NCBI GenBank assembly: GCA_045615765.1
Contig: JAZLFM010000034.1
Coordinates: 1 to 64,000, forward strand
Length of the DNA stretch: 64,000 nt
Origin: UBA1715 sp045615765
Lineage (GTDB): Bacteria; Bacteroidota; Bacteroidia; Bacteroidales; UBA1715
Reading direction: 5' to 3'
Notes under the pieces: model-generated
Seen by the model: the letters and a program-made list of their open reading frames with translations, nothing else
Databases searched by the model: none
What the model was told of the DNA's origin: nothing
Position numbers and translations under genes: made by a program
Part shown: positions 25,516-33,486 of the stretch, piece after piece
Numbering within the stretch: the stretch's first letter is position 1
Layout of the letters: each line of letters opens with the position of its first letter

Positions 25516-25709
25516 TGGGAAAAGAATCACAAAATATTGTCGTTAAATCAATTAGTTCGGAAGCAACAGAAGAGGAAATGCTTGCTATTGCAACTGCCAT
25601 AAACTTATATGTTCGTGGTGGCTTCGAAGAAAATAAATTGACAATAAAACACAATAATTCTACAAGTTGGAATTCCAAAATATTTGGAATCAATCAATTA
25701 AATAAATAA
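25515..25709 (+). CDS. Small OadG/MmdD-C-terminal-like (epsilon-type) decarboxylase subunit
   Basis: The 64-aa protein starts on the last base of the mmdA stop (TAATG) and ends 1 nt before the carrier gene. Its helix EEEMLAIATAINLYVRGG and the tail SWNSKIFGIN match the soluble C-terminal part of delta (OadG/MmdD) subunits, where a similar W-S-K-I-Y-G segment contacts the carboxyltransferase. The usual N-terminal membrane helix is missing. It therefore resembles the short epsilon subunit described in Veillonella methylmalonyl-CoA decarboxylase. Assignment rests on short motifs and on operon position. Confidence 0.65.
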   Translation: MGKESQNIVVKSISSEATEEEMLAIATAINLYVRGGFEENKLTIKHNNSTSWNSKIFGINQLNK

Positions 25710-25710
25710 T

Positions 25711-26376
25711 ATGAAGAAGTTCAAATTCAATATACAAGGAAATCCATACGAAATCGCCATCAATAAAATGCAAGATGGTGTAGTTGAAATGGATGTGAAT
25801 GGAAAGAATTACACAGTGGAAATTGAACGTGAAAGAACTGTTGTTACTCCACCTGTGCAAACAGAAAAACCAAAACTTGTTGAACAAAAACCTGCAGTTG
25901 CAAAACAACCAGCTGCTCCAACAGGCGACCAACCATTGACTCTTATGAAGGTTTATGTTGCTAGCGGACAAAAGGTAAAGAAAGGTGACAAATTGTTCAC
26001 TATGGAATCTGGTGGCAAAGAATGTACAATTACTGCCGACAAAGATGGAGAAATCCATAGAATTGATGTGAACATTGCAAATAACCTACTTGTAGAAGGT
26101 GATATTGTAGATCTACAAAACAATGGTTCAGCAAGTACTACAACAAAGGCAAATGTAGCCTTAGATAAGGCTGTTCCTGCACCACTTCCAGGTACAATTG
26201 TTCAGATTATGAAACCACAAGGAAGTACAGTTGCTGTTGGCGATGTTATTTTGACTATGGACTCAATGAAGATGGTCAATAATGTGTGCGCTGAAAAGGC
26301 TGGCGTTGTATCGGCAATGGTAGTGAACGAAGGTGATGCAGTACTTGAAGGCGATCCTTTGTTTGTAATAGAATAG
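25711..26376 (+). CDS. mmdC: Biotin carboxyl carrier protein with two biotinyl-like domains
   Basis: Residues 1-45 form a short beta domain. Residues 45-72 are a Pro/Lys/Gln-rich linker. Residues 75-132 are a biotinyl/lipoyl-like barrel whose hairpin reads MESGGKECT in place of the usual MKM. Residues 150-221 form a second, intact biotinyl domain with DSMKM, so Lys187 is the biotin site. The protein shuttles CO2-biotin between carboxyltransferase and decarboxylase/carboxylase partners. Tandem domains are unusual; single-domain carriers of this family are about 140-170 aa, against 221 here. BirA at 45234 is the likely modifying enzyme. Confidence 0.85.
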   Translation: MKKFKFNIQGNPYEIAINKMQDGVVEMDVNGKNYTVEIERERTVVTPPVQTEKPKLVEQKPAVAKQPAAPTGDQPLTLMKVYVASGQKVKKGDKLFTMESGGKECTITADKDGEIHRIDVNIANNLLVEGDIVDLQNNGSASTTTKANVALDKAVPAPLPGTIVQIMKPQGSTVAVGDVILTMDSMKMVNNVCAEKAGVVSAMVVNEGDAVLEGDPLFVIE

Positions 26377-26397
26377 CATTGCTTCGCTCGGCGAAAG

Positions 26398-27861
26398 ATG
26401 ATGCAGAAATATGACGCAATTGTTATTGGTGCCGGTCTTTCTGGACTTTCGTGTGCGTATTGCTTAGCAAAAGAAGGTTATTCTGTCTGTGTTCTTGAAA
26501 AAGAGCATATTCTTGGAGGAGCTTTTCAATCTTTTACCCGTGGTGGACTTCGGTTCGACACGGGTTTTCATTTTGTAGGCGGTGTTGGCGAAGGTGAGAT
26601 TATGCACCCGCTAATTTCATATTTTGGTCTTGAAAATCTTCCGTGGAAACGTCTCGAGACTAATTGTTTCGAGGAGGTCTTTATTCGTGGTAAGGAATTT
26701 CGTTTCCGTACCGGCTATGATGCCTTTCAACAAGATTTAATACAAACATTTCCTGATGATGAACAAGGAATACGGGATTTTGTTGCTGTGATGCGTTATA
26801 TAAACGACCATTTGTACGAATCTACTGATCCACAATGGAACATCTTTGATGAAAAATATTTTTCCGTATCTGCTTACGAGTTTCTGCAAGATCATATAAA
26901 ATCTCCGCTTTTACGCGATGTTTTATGTGGCGGTTCCATAACAACAGAACTTACAGAAGAGTTACCATTGTATTCATTCGTTCAATCGTTGAATTCGTTT
27001 GTACAAGGGGCATATAAACTGCAAGGTGGAGGTCAGGTGTTGATTGATGCTTTAGCACAAAATATACGCAATGCTGGTGGTGAAATATATTCAAATGTAA
27101 CGGTAGATACTTTTGTACTTGATGCAGAAGGAAAAGCAACCGGAGTTGTGTGTGGTGAAACAGTTTATGAAGCAGATATTTTTGTATCTACTATCCATCC
27201 GTCGTTGACGGTTTCAATGATACCAGAAACACCTTTGGTTCGTTCTGTTTATAGACGTAGAATGGGAAATTTGCAAAATACAGTTGGAATGTTTACCGTA
27301 CAAATGCAAATAAAGGAACATACCATTCCTTATAAAAATAGGGCAATCTGTATTTACAATTCCACAGATTTGTGGCATAATAATTTCGGTAAAGACTCAC
27401 AGGTAAACACTATGCTGATAAACTATGGAGTTCCTATGGATGGAAATGATTTTGTGCGTACAATAGATTTGTTGACGCCTATGGATTGGACTTCAGTAAG
27501 TGAATGGGAAGAAAGTTCTATTGGCAAGCGTCCACATGCATATAACGCTTTTAAGGAACAAAAAGCAAGGGAATGTATAGAATTAGCAAAACAATATGTC
27601 CCTAATTTAGAGGATTCCATTGAAAAAATATGGACCAGCACGCCGTTAACATATCGTGATTATACTGGAACTATACATGGTTCTGCATACGGTGTGAGAA
27701 AGTCTAGTAAATCATTAATTACCACAATTCTTTCTCCTTCAACACCGGTAAAAAATATCTTTTTATCAGGTCAAAATATGACGTTACATGGAATGTTGGG
27801 AGTTTTGATAACAACTATTCGTGTTTGTGGTCAGATTGTTGGAAGGAAAATCACGATGTAA
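26398..27861 (+). CDS. NAD(P)/FAD-dependent oxidoreductase of the phytoene desaturase / retinol saturase type
   Basis: The 487-aa flavoprotein has an N-terminal dinucleotide-binding fold (DAIVIGAGLSGLSCAY, then the LEKEHILGGAFQSF loop at about 35-50) and the C-terminal FAD motif SGQNMTLHGMLGVLITT. This layout is shared by carotenoid desaturases, CrtN/CrtI-like enzymes and retinol saturases; the substrate cannot be told. No other carotenoid gene is present. It lies 21 nt after the carrier gene, so it may be read with the decarboxylase operon, though no functional link is known. A second ATG directly follows the first at 26401. Confidence 0.8.
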   Translation: MMQKYDAIVIGAGLSGLSCAYCLAKEGYSVCVLEKEHILGGAFQSFTRGGLRFDTGFHFVGGVGEGEIMHPLISYFGLENLPWKRLETNCFEEVFIRGKEFRFRTGYDAFQQDLIQTFPDDEQGIRDFVAVMRYINDHLYESTDPQWNIFDEKYFSVSAYEFLQDHIKSPLLRDVLCGGSITTELTEELPLYSFVQSLNSFVQGAYKLQGGGQVLIDALAQNIRNAGGEIYSNVTVDTFVLDAEGKATGVVCGETVYEADIFVSTIHPSLTVSMIPETPLVRSVYRRRMGNLQNTVGMFTVQMQIKEHTIPYKNRAICIYNSTDLWHNNFGKDSQVNTMLINYGVPMDGNDFVRTIDLLTPMDWTSVSEWEESSIGKRPHAYNAFKEQKARECIELAKQYVPNLEDSIEKIWTSTPLTYRDYTGTIHGSAYGVRKSSKSLITTILSPSTPVKNIFLSGQNMTLHGMLGVLITTIRVCGQIVGRKITM

Positions 27862-27876
27862 GGCTGATAGTTGTAT

Positions 27877-27912
27877 AAAAAAAGCCGATTGGGTTATCAA
27901 TCGGCTTTTTTT
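27877..27912. terminator. Bidirectional terminator between the FAD oxidoreductase and purU
   Basis: GCCGATTG (27884-27891) pairs with CAATCGGC (27898-27905) around a 6-nt loop, flanked by A7 and T7 runs. Confidence 0.88.
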
Positions 27913-27929
27913 ATTATATAAGATTCTTC

Positions 27930-28799
27930 TTATTCGAAAACTATGGTTTTATTGTTGTAAACCAAAGTTTTGTGTTGGATATGAGACCAAATTGCTTTTG
28001 ACAACACGATTTTTTCCAAATCCAAACCTTTACGTTTCATATTTTCCACTGTGTCTTTGTGAGAAACTTCTGTAACACCTTGTGCAATGATAGGTCCGGC
28101 ATCAAGTTCTGGAGTAACATAGTGGCTCGTTGCACCAATCAATTTTACACCACGAGCATAAGCCGATTCGTATGGTTTTGCACCAGGGAATGCTGGCAAG
28201 AAAGAGTGGTGGATGTTAATGATTCTATTGGTGTAATCTTTAATGAAAGAATCAGAAACAACTTGCATATAGCGAGCAAGAATCACTAAGTCAATATTAT
28301 TTTCTTGTAATAACTTTTTGATTTTTGCTTCTTGTTCTAATTTGTTTTCCGGAGTAATTGGCAAACAATAATAAGGAATGTTGAATTCTTCTGCTATATG
28401 ACGAAGTTTTTCGTGGTTGCTGATGATAAGTGGTACTTCGATGTCCCATTCGCCAGAACGGGCACGAGAAAGTATATCGTAGATACAGTGTGAAAGGTTC
28501 GACACAAATATGGCCAAGCGTTGCTTTGTGCTTGAAAAATGAATTTCAAAGGTCATATTTGCCGGTTTTGCCACCAAAGTATCGAAATAGTCACCGATTT
28601 TTTCTGTAGGAATATTGAATCCTTCCAAATCCCATTGTACTCGCATAAAGAATTCTGATTCTTCATGGTCAACATGCTGGTCCAAATAAAGGATGTTACC
28701 GTTGTTGTTAAGAATAAAGTTTGTAACAGCAACAACAATACCTTTTTGGTCTTTGCAGTGTACTAAAATAGTTGCTGTTTGTTGTGTCTTCTTTTCCAT
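27930..28799 (-). CDS. purU: Formyltetrahydrofolate deformylase
   Basis: The 289-aa enzyme releases formate from 10-formyl-THF. It has an N-terminal ACT domain (about 8-85) and a formyltransferase-like catalytic domain. The catalytic motif is NIHHSFLPAFPGAKPY (about residue 215), and LARYMQVVS and GATSHYVTPELDAGPII are also present. It begins 2 nt after the yebC stop, so yebC-purU are co-transcribed. Confidence 0.93.
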   Translation of the reverse strand: MEKKTQQTATILVHCKDQKGIVVAVTNFILNNNGNILYLDQHVDHEESEFFMRVQWDLEGFNIPTEKIGDYFDTLVAKPANMTFEIHFSSTKQRLAIFVSNLSHCIYDILSRARSGEWDIEVPLIISNHEKLRHIAEEFNIPYYCLPITPENKLEQEAKIKKLLQENNIDLVILARYMQVVSDSFIKDYTNRIINIHHSFLPAFPGAKPYESAYARGVKLIGATSHYVTPELDAGPIIAQGVTEVSHKDTVENMKRKGLDLEKIVLSKAIWSHIQHKTLVYNNKTIVFE

Positions 28800-28801
28800 G
28801 A

Positions 28802-29551
28802 TTATAGTGCGTTTGCTATTTCGTCGGTAATTTCCAAATTATGATATACGGCGCTCACATCGTCAATTTCTTCCAAAGCTTCCACGAAGTTCAATACTTT
28901 TTGAGCCTCTTCTAAAGGAAGTTCCTTCATGTTGTTTGGAATTTGTTTCAATTCTGCGCTATCGATTTCTACGTTAAGTTCTTCAAGTTTCTTTTGGATT
29001 TCGCCGAATGAGTCGTACGGACAATACAATGTTACGATTTCTTCGTCTTCTGCGTCAAGTTCGTCAAGACCTGCATCGATTAATGCAAATTCGAATTCGT
29101 CCATAGGCATTGTGATAGCAGATTTCTTGATTTCAAAAACACCTTTTCTATCAAATATGAAAGCAAGAGAACCATTGTTACCAAGACTATTGTTGTATTT
29201 CTTGAAAACGGTACGCACAGCAGTGTATGAACGGTTATTATTGTCGCTCAAGCATTCTACAAAAACGGCAACGCCACCATTGGCGTACCCTTCGTATGTA
29301 AGCAATTCAAAGTCAGATTTGTCTTGTTTACCTTTGTTGATCGCACGCTCAATAACATCCTTAGGCATGTTTTGACTTTTTGCATTTTGAATGCAAAGAC
29401 GCAAACGTGGATTCATATCTGGATCACTACATTGACCTTCTTTTACTGCAATTGTGATTTCTTTTGAAATACGAGAGAATATTTTACTTCTTTTAGAGTC
29501 GTTTGCTCCTTTATCTCTCTTAATTTTTGCCCATTTACTATGACCTGACAT
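28802..29551 (-). CDS. yebC: YebC/PmpR-family protein (TACO1-like)
   Basis: The 249-aa protein opens with the family signature MSGHSKWAKIKRDKGANDSK and continues with the three-domain YebC layout (NPRLRLCIQNAKSQNMPKD near residue 50, then YEGYANGGVAVFVE). Family members act as DNA-binding regulators or, as shown for TACO1-like proteins, as translation factors at difficult stretches. A minus-strand TACTTTTG -7 box (29582-29575) lies upstream. It leads the operon with purU. Confidence 0.93.
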   Translation of the reverse strand: MSGHSKWAKIKRDKGANDSKRSKIFSRISKEITIAVKEGQCSDPDMNPRLRLCIQNAKSQNMPKDVIERAINKGKQDKSDFELLTYEGYANGGVAVFVECLSDNNNRSYTAVRTVFKKYNNSLGNNGSLAFIFDRKGVFEIKKSAITMPMDEFEFALIDAGLDELDAEDEEIVTLYCPYDSFGEIQKKLEELNVEIDSAELKQIPNNMKELPLEEAQKVLNFVEALEEIDDVSAVYHNLEITDEIANAL

Positions 29552-29653
29552 ACGAAACTATAATTAAATTCGCCCAAAAGTACATAAATTTTGAATTATT
29601 GCCTAACATTGCTGATTAATGTTTGGAATAGAACTACGAAAACATAAAAAGTG

Positions 29654-29661
29654 TAAATTTG
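29654..29661 (+). promoter_or_regulatory. -7 element (TAaaTTTG) deciding the yfcE-like start
   Basis: TAAATTTG ends 15 nt before the ATG at 29677. It overlaps the TTG at 29659, so that upstream start is unlikely. No -33 TTTG lies at the right distance. Confidence 0.45.
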
Positions 29662-29676
29662 AAAAAACTTTGTTCT

Positions 29677-30168
29677 ATGAAAAAAATCCTTCTTCTTTCC
29701 GACACGCATAATTATGTGGATGAGGCGATTCTCAAACATGTTCGTGAAGCTGATGAGGTATGGCATTCGGGTGATATTGGGTCGTTGGAATTGTTGGAGA
29801 AGTTGCAGGCTATCACGACAGTTCGCGCTGTTTGGGGAAATATTGATGGACAGGATTTACGTGTACGTATTCCAAAAATCGAAACTTTTGAATGTGAAGG
29901 TTGTAAGATTATGATGACGCATATTGGTGGTTATCCTGGGAAATATGAGGCATCAGTTTATCCTAAAATCGTGGAGTATAAACCGACAATTTTCGTCAGT
30001 GGTCATTCGCATATACTTAAGGTTATGAATGATAAAAAGTTGGGGCTGCTTCACATGAATCCAGGTGCCATCGGGAAATATGGATTCCATTTGAAAAGAA
30101 CGATGTTACGATTCGAGATTGACAACGGCGTTCCGAAAAATCTGGCCGTCATTGAATACGATAAATAA
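29677..30168 (+). CDS. YfcE/MJ0936-type metallophosphoesterase
   Basis: With the ATG at 29677 the product has 163 residues. Metal-binding motifs are in order: LLLSDTHNYVD (Asp and His), WHSGDIGS, WGNIDGQ, MMTHIGGYPG and VSGHSHILK. This is the small phosphodiesterase fold acting on nucleotides or model phosphodiesters; the physiological substrate is not known. A GNAT gene follows after 12 nt, probably in the same transcript. Confidence 0.85.
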   Translation: MKKILLLSDTHNYVDEAILKHVREADEVWHSGDIGSLELLEKLQAITTVRAVWGNIDGQDLRVRIPKIETFECEGCKIMMTHIGGYPGKYEASVYPKIVEYKPTIFVSGHSHILKVMNDKKLGLLHMNPGAIGKYGFHLKRTMLRFEIDNGVPKNLAVIEYDK

Positions 30169-30180
30169 TCTTGTGGAATT

Positions 30181-30651
30181 ATGTTGGAAATAAAAGAATT
30201 TCATACACCATTCGAAGACTTGCTTCAGATTTTCTCTAATCGTTCGTTGTTGCATTATACCGACTTGGACTATTGCACGGCAATTACCGATAAATCGTTG
30301 GTTGCATGGGTGACAGATGCCGACCGTATTTCTTTTGCAGGTTATGAAAACGGGCAGTTTGCAGGCTTCGTTTCCGCTCATTTGGTAAAGAAGCATGTAA
30401 CGGCTTCTATCACTATAGTTGTATTAGAAGAGTTTCAACAAAAAGGGTATGCAAAGTGTTTGCTTTCGTTCGTTGCAAAAAAACTGCGACAAATAGGAAT
30501 GGCGCGTATCGAAGCACAAATTTGCACAGAAAATCTTGCATCAGTTTCGTTATTTGAACAACTAGGATTTGAACGAGAAGGTATTTTGCATAAGAATTTC
30601 TTAATAGATGGAGTATTACGAGATTCGTATATGTATGCTGCTTTCAATTAA
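30181..30651 (+). CDS. GNAT-family N-acetyltransferase
   Basis: The 156-aa protein has the GNAT core: a central strand ASITIVVLEEFQQKGYAKCL containing the acetyl-CoA loop (Q-K-G-Y-A), and the C-terminal LASVSLFEQLGFEREGILHK, a typical GNAT motif B. The acceptor substrate is unknown. It is co-oriented with and close to the yfcE-like gene. Its TAA overlaps the stop of the convergent zeta-like gene. Confidence 0.82.
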   Translation: MLEIKEFHTPFEDLLQIFSNRSLLHYTDLDYCTAITDKSLVAWVTDADRISFAGYENGQFAGFVSAHLVKKHVTASITIVVLEEFQQKGYAKCLLSFVAKKLRQIGMARIEAQICTENLASVSLFEQLGFEREGILHKNFLIDGVLRDSYMYAAFN

Positions 30652-31217
30652 AATTTGCTCATGAATTTATAGAAATACTCTTTGTTCTCTATCGAGAATT
30701 GGTTTTTAATGCCAAGAGCAATGGAGATGAATTTGTTCTCTGAATTATATACCAGAAACCATTTGTCTGCGGAATTTTTGTAGTTGTTCCAAAAGTTTTC
30801 CTTGCTACGATAGTAGCGGCGAATCACATCTTTGTCAGGAACAAAGTGACCACCTTTCAATACACGTTCTTTGATTCGTTCAATGCAAACTTCGGGTGAA
30901 TAAAGAAAAACATAAACGAGGGTAACTTCGTAACCTTCTTTATGGAATTCGTCCATCATTTTGGTAAGGTATGTTCCCGAAAGTGTACTTTCAACTAATA
31001 TGCTTTCGCCTCGTTCTTTGTATTCTTTTAGTTTTTTGAAGAAAATACGTCCTGCACTTACGCTGGCTTTGCTCATGTCTTCGGGATTGATTGTCTTGGC
31101 GATTTCGTCGGCGTTTAGGCATGCCATAGGGTGCATGGCAACATATCCTTGGGTGAATGTTGTCTTGCCTGATCCATTTGGACCGCCAATAATAACCAAT
31201 TCTTTTGTCTCTGACAT
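30648..31217 (-). CDS. Zeta-toxin-like P-loop kinase
   Basis: The 189-aa protein has a Walker A motif IIGGPNGSGKTTFTQ (about 9-23), an Asp in LNADEIAKTINPED, and an Arg-containing lid (ERIKERVLKGGHFVPDKDVIRRYYR) as in zeta-toxin-like kinases. True zeta toxins phosphorylate UDP-GlcNAc and are paired with an epsilon antitoxin. No antitoxin-sized gene is adjacent, so this may be a chromosomal kinase with another role. It converges on the GNAT gene with a 4-bp TTAA overlap. Confidence 0.75.
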   Translation of the reverse strand: MSETKELVIIGGPNGSGKTTFTQGYVAMHPMACLNADEIAKTINPEDMSKASVSAGRIFFKKLKEYKERGESILVESTLSGTYLTKMMDEFHKEGYEVTLVYVFLYSPEVCIERIKERVLKGGHFVPDKDVIRRYYRSKENFWNNYKNSADKWFLVYNSENKFISIALGIKNQFSIENKEYFYKFMSKF

Positions 31218-31305
31218 AAACTTTAAAAAAGGGTTTTCTGTTACAAATATAAAGAATTTGTATTAAAACGACAATTGTTGATAGATGTTTTGTGGAGGCA
31301 TGAAT

Positions 31306-31344
31306 TATTGTAGAGACGCGATTAATCGCATCTCTACATAATAA
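31306..31344. repeat. Palindromic repeat (GTAGAGACGCGAT family), copy 1
   Basis: TGTAGAGA (31309-31316) and TCTCTACA (31331-31338) flank CGCGATTAATCGCA, and the outer bases extend the symmetry on both sides. The same GAGACGCGAT core recurs just after the GH43 gene at 61549. It lies between the zeta-like and sigma-factor genes and could also end transcription. Confidence 0.7.
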
Positions 31345-31346
31345 TA

Positions 31347-32078
31347 TTATGCTGCCAAAGAAGAATTTCCGCCCATCATGCGGACAATTTTCTCTATACC
31401 CGTATTGCGAATTTGTCGAATTCGTTCTTTGCTTAATCCATAGATGTCGCCAATTTCTTCAAGGCTAATGTCATCTTTACCTAAGTCAATTAATCCAAAG
31501 TATAGTTTTATGACATCGCGTTCTTTTTCATTCAAGCTGTCAAGGCATTTGTGTAGCATTGGCATATCAAGATTCAAGAACATTTTTTCCGTTAGTTCTT
31601 CTGCATAGTCAGAAGTAATTCTTTCGTGATCGTCAACAATATCGTCTTCGCCATCGATGAGGCCGAAGTTTCTATCGAGACTTTTCACCGCATGATAGTA
31701 ATTTCCTTCTGTATCAATGTAGCCGTTCAGTTTCTTTTGTGATTCTATCGTTGCCATAATTTTGTTAAAAATCCAAACGTTGGCATAAGTAATGAAGCGG
31801 TTTCCTTTTTGAGGTTGGAATCGTTCAAGTGCTTCGGCAACACCTTCGTTTGCGGCGCTGATGAGTTCTTCAGGATCAACTATTCCTCCGAAATATTTTT
31901 GTGCTTCGGAAAATGCATGTCGAAGTACCGATGTAGCTAGGCGGTCTTTTGCTTTTTTATCTCCAGCAATGAACGCTTCGTACAGTTTTGTTTCTTCTTC
32001 AGGTGTTAAGATGTCACATCTTTTTAATTCGTTTTGATATATTGTCATGATTGATTTTGTGGAATTTTGTTTTTTCAT
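31347..32078 (-). CDS. Alternative sigma-70-family RNA polymerase sigma factor
   Basis: The 243-aa protein has region 1.2/2 features (YQNELKRCDILTPEEETKLY, then DPEELISAANEGVAEALERF and FITYANVWIFNKIMATIESQ) and a region 4 helix-turn-helix (LEEIGDIYGLSKERIRQIRN) near the end. It differs from the Bacteroidetes primary sigma factor: region 2.4 lacks the WWIRQ motif, and an acidic insert separates regions 2 and 4. This points to an alternative sigma. No anti-sigma gene is adjacent. Target promoters are unknown. Confidence 0.82.
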   Translation of the reverse strand: MKKQNSTKSIMTIYQNELKRCDILTPEEETKLYEAFIAGDKKAKDRLATSVLRHAFSEAQKYFGGIVDPEELISAANEGVAEALERFQPQKGNRFITYANVWIFNKIMATIESQKKLNGYIDTEGNYYHAVKSLDRNFGLIDGEDDIVDDHERITSDYAEELTEKMFLNLDMPMLHKCLDSLNEKERDVIKLYFGLIDLGKDDISLEEIGDIYGLSKERIRQIRNTGIEKIVRMMGGNSSLAA

Positions 32079-32172
32079 AAGCTGTTTCGTTTTTAGATGG
32101 ATAAATAAGGTTAATTGTAAAAAAGATATTTGATTTGTTTAAGTTTCCCGTATGTGCTTGGAGTTGACAAAC

Positions 32173-32295
32173 GAGTCCCCCGCATATAAATCCACCGTGG
32201 CTTTTCTGCTCGGTTGGCTCCGAATTTCGGACTCAAAATGTAGAAGCGTTTCTCTGAAGTAATGAACTATGGTCGCAGAGATTCGATACATAGTT
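32173..32295. other. Segment with several paired arms (possible structured RNA)
   Basis: Pairs include GAGTCC (32173) with GGACTC (32229), TCCGA/TCGGA (32219/32227), which is exclusive with the first, TCTCTG (32251) with CAGAGA (32276), and AACTATG (32265) with CATAGTT (32289). I could not match it to tmRNA, RNase P or SRP RNA motifs. It may be the leader of the sigma gene or an independent RNA. Confidence 0.3.
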
Positions 32296-32512
32296 TGTGC
32301 TGTATTACCAGCGGGAATGTGTATTTGCAGTTAGAAGTCTATGTGATTTGAAATTTGGAAGTATAAGCATCGGTTTGGTGGTAAGTTACCTATGGGTAGT
32401 ATGTGTTGCGATTGTATGCGTAAAAATGCATCTGTATTGTACCCAGAAAAACCGATTTGTATCACAGTCAAAATTGTTTCGGAGTTAATATACCATTAGA
32501 CAACGATATTCT

Positions 32513-32970
32513 GTTACTTTTCTTTCTATAGCGAAAGAAAAGTAACCAAAAGAACGCCATCGACCCACGCCTTCGCTAAAAAACGACTGCATTCCGCTAA
32601 AGGATTTGGGCTGCCGCGTGGTTAGATTTTCCAATGTCATTGCCGGAAGCATCAAATCCTTTTATACGCTTCATTCCGTCGTTTTTCTTAACGCTCATTC
32701 GTGAAGTCGAGAAAGGTCTTTCTTTGTACGTATTTCTATGCGTCAAACAATATTTTTTGTTTTCAGGTTACCATCTACGAAAGAATAACTAAGCCGATTC
32801 AGCTGCGCGCGTTAAGAAAATCGCCGTAGGTCGGCGTAAAGAAAAAGACGATTGTTGCGGAGTTTACGGAGCAACTCATAGTCTTTTTTAGCCGTCCGTA
32901 GGTGATTTTTAGCGAAGCAGGTGTTCGGCGGGGTTCTTTCGTTCTTTCTTGACCTGCAGCAAGAAAGAAC
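32513..32970. repeat. Nested inverted-repeat element with hairpin ends
   Basis: The left end is a perfect 14-bp hairpin (32513-32526/32533-32546) and the right end a perfect 11-bp hairpin (32941-32951/32960-32970) of similar sequence. Inside each end lies CTTCGCTAAAAA or its complement (32571, and 32906-32916). Further in, TTTTCTTAACG (32683-32693) pairs with CGTTAAGAAAA (32810-32820). The two ends align as imperfect terminal inverted repeats of about 70 bp. No transposase lies between them. Confidence 0.6.
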
Positions 32971-33401
32971 AAGAACATTCATCAGTAATGTGACGGTTTG
33001 TTGTGCAATAAGTTGTACTGCCGAAATGGATATTATCCCCATTATTTAAAACTTTAGGGGTTTTGCAAATACGAAGAGAAGGATGTCGGTAAACCGACGA
33101 AAATACTTTTTCATTCAAGGGAAATTTAGAGTGAAAAAGCATTACTTTTCTTATACGAAAGGCAAATTTGATATGGTTTCTAGTATGTCAAAGAACGCCC
33201 GTTTTCAAAAAAGACGAAAACATACAAATATACGAAATGTATATTCGGTTGTCAAGAAGAAATAATTACATTTCTTACAATGCCTTGATAATCAGTAGTA
33301 TATTTTAGTCTTTGTGATATTTGTTGTGGTGATGAACCGTAAGAACGGTCCTCTATAAAATAGAAAAAGTTCAACGCATTTGCATTGAACTTTCTTCCTT
33401 G

Positions 33402-33486
33402 CGGAAAAGGAGGGATTCGAACCCCCGGTACCTTGCGGTACGCCGGTTTTCAAGACCGGTGCATTCGACCACTCTGCCACTTTTCC
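33402..33486 (-). tRNA. tRNA-Ser (anticodon UGA)
   Basis: Reading the minus strand from 33486, GGAAAAG pairs with CTTTTCC (33409-33403), followed by discriminator G. The anticodon stem ACCGG/CCGGC frames the loop with TGA. A long variable arm (TACCGCAAGGTA) and the T-arm with TTCGAAT mark a serine tRNA. CCA is not encoded. A small open frame over it is a known type of tRNA shadow and was discarded. Confidence 0.95.

Larger units (their letters stand above)
32079..33401. other. 1.3-kb gene-poor region between sigma factor and tRNA-Ser
   Basis: No convincing protein gene is present; the open frames here are short and lack protein-like features. The region holds a segment rich in paired arms (32173-32295), a nested inverted-repeat element (32513-32970), and a small CCCC/GGGG hairpin followed by T-rich sequence near 33040-33065. 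A structured RNA or a decayed mobile element would fit. Confidence 0.5.

Noticed and set aside
32297..32488. 63-codon plus-strand ORF in the gene-poor region
   Set aside because: Composition is not protein-like and the segment overlaps paired arms; I treat it as non-coding.
33083..33265. Lys-rich 60-codon plus-strand ORF
   Set aside because: Low-complexity AT-rich translation with no promoter, family resemblance or protein-like pattern.
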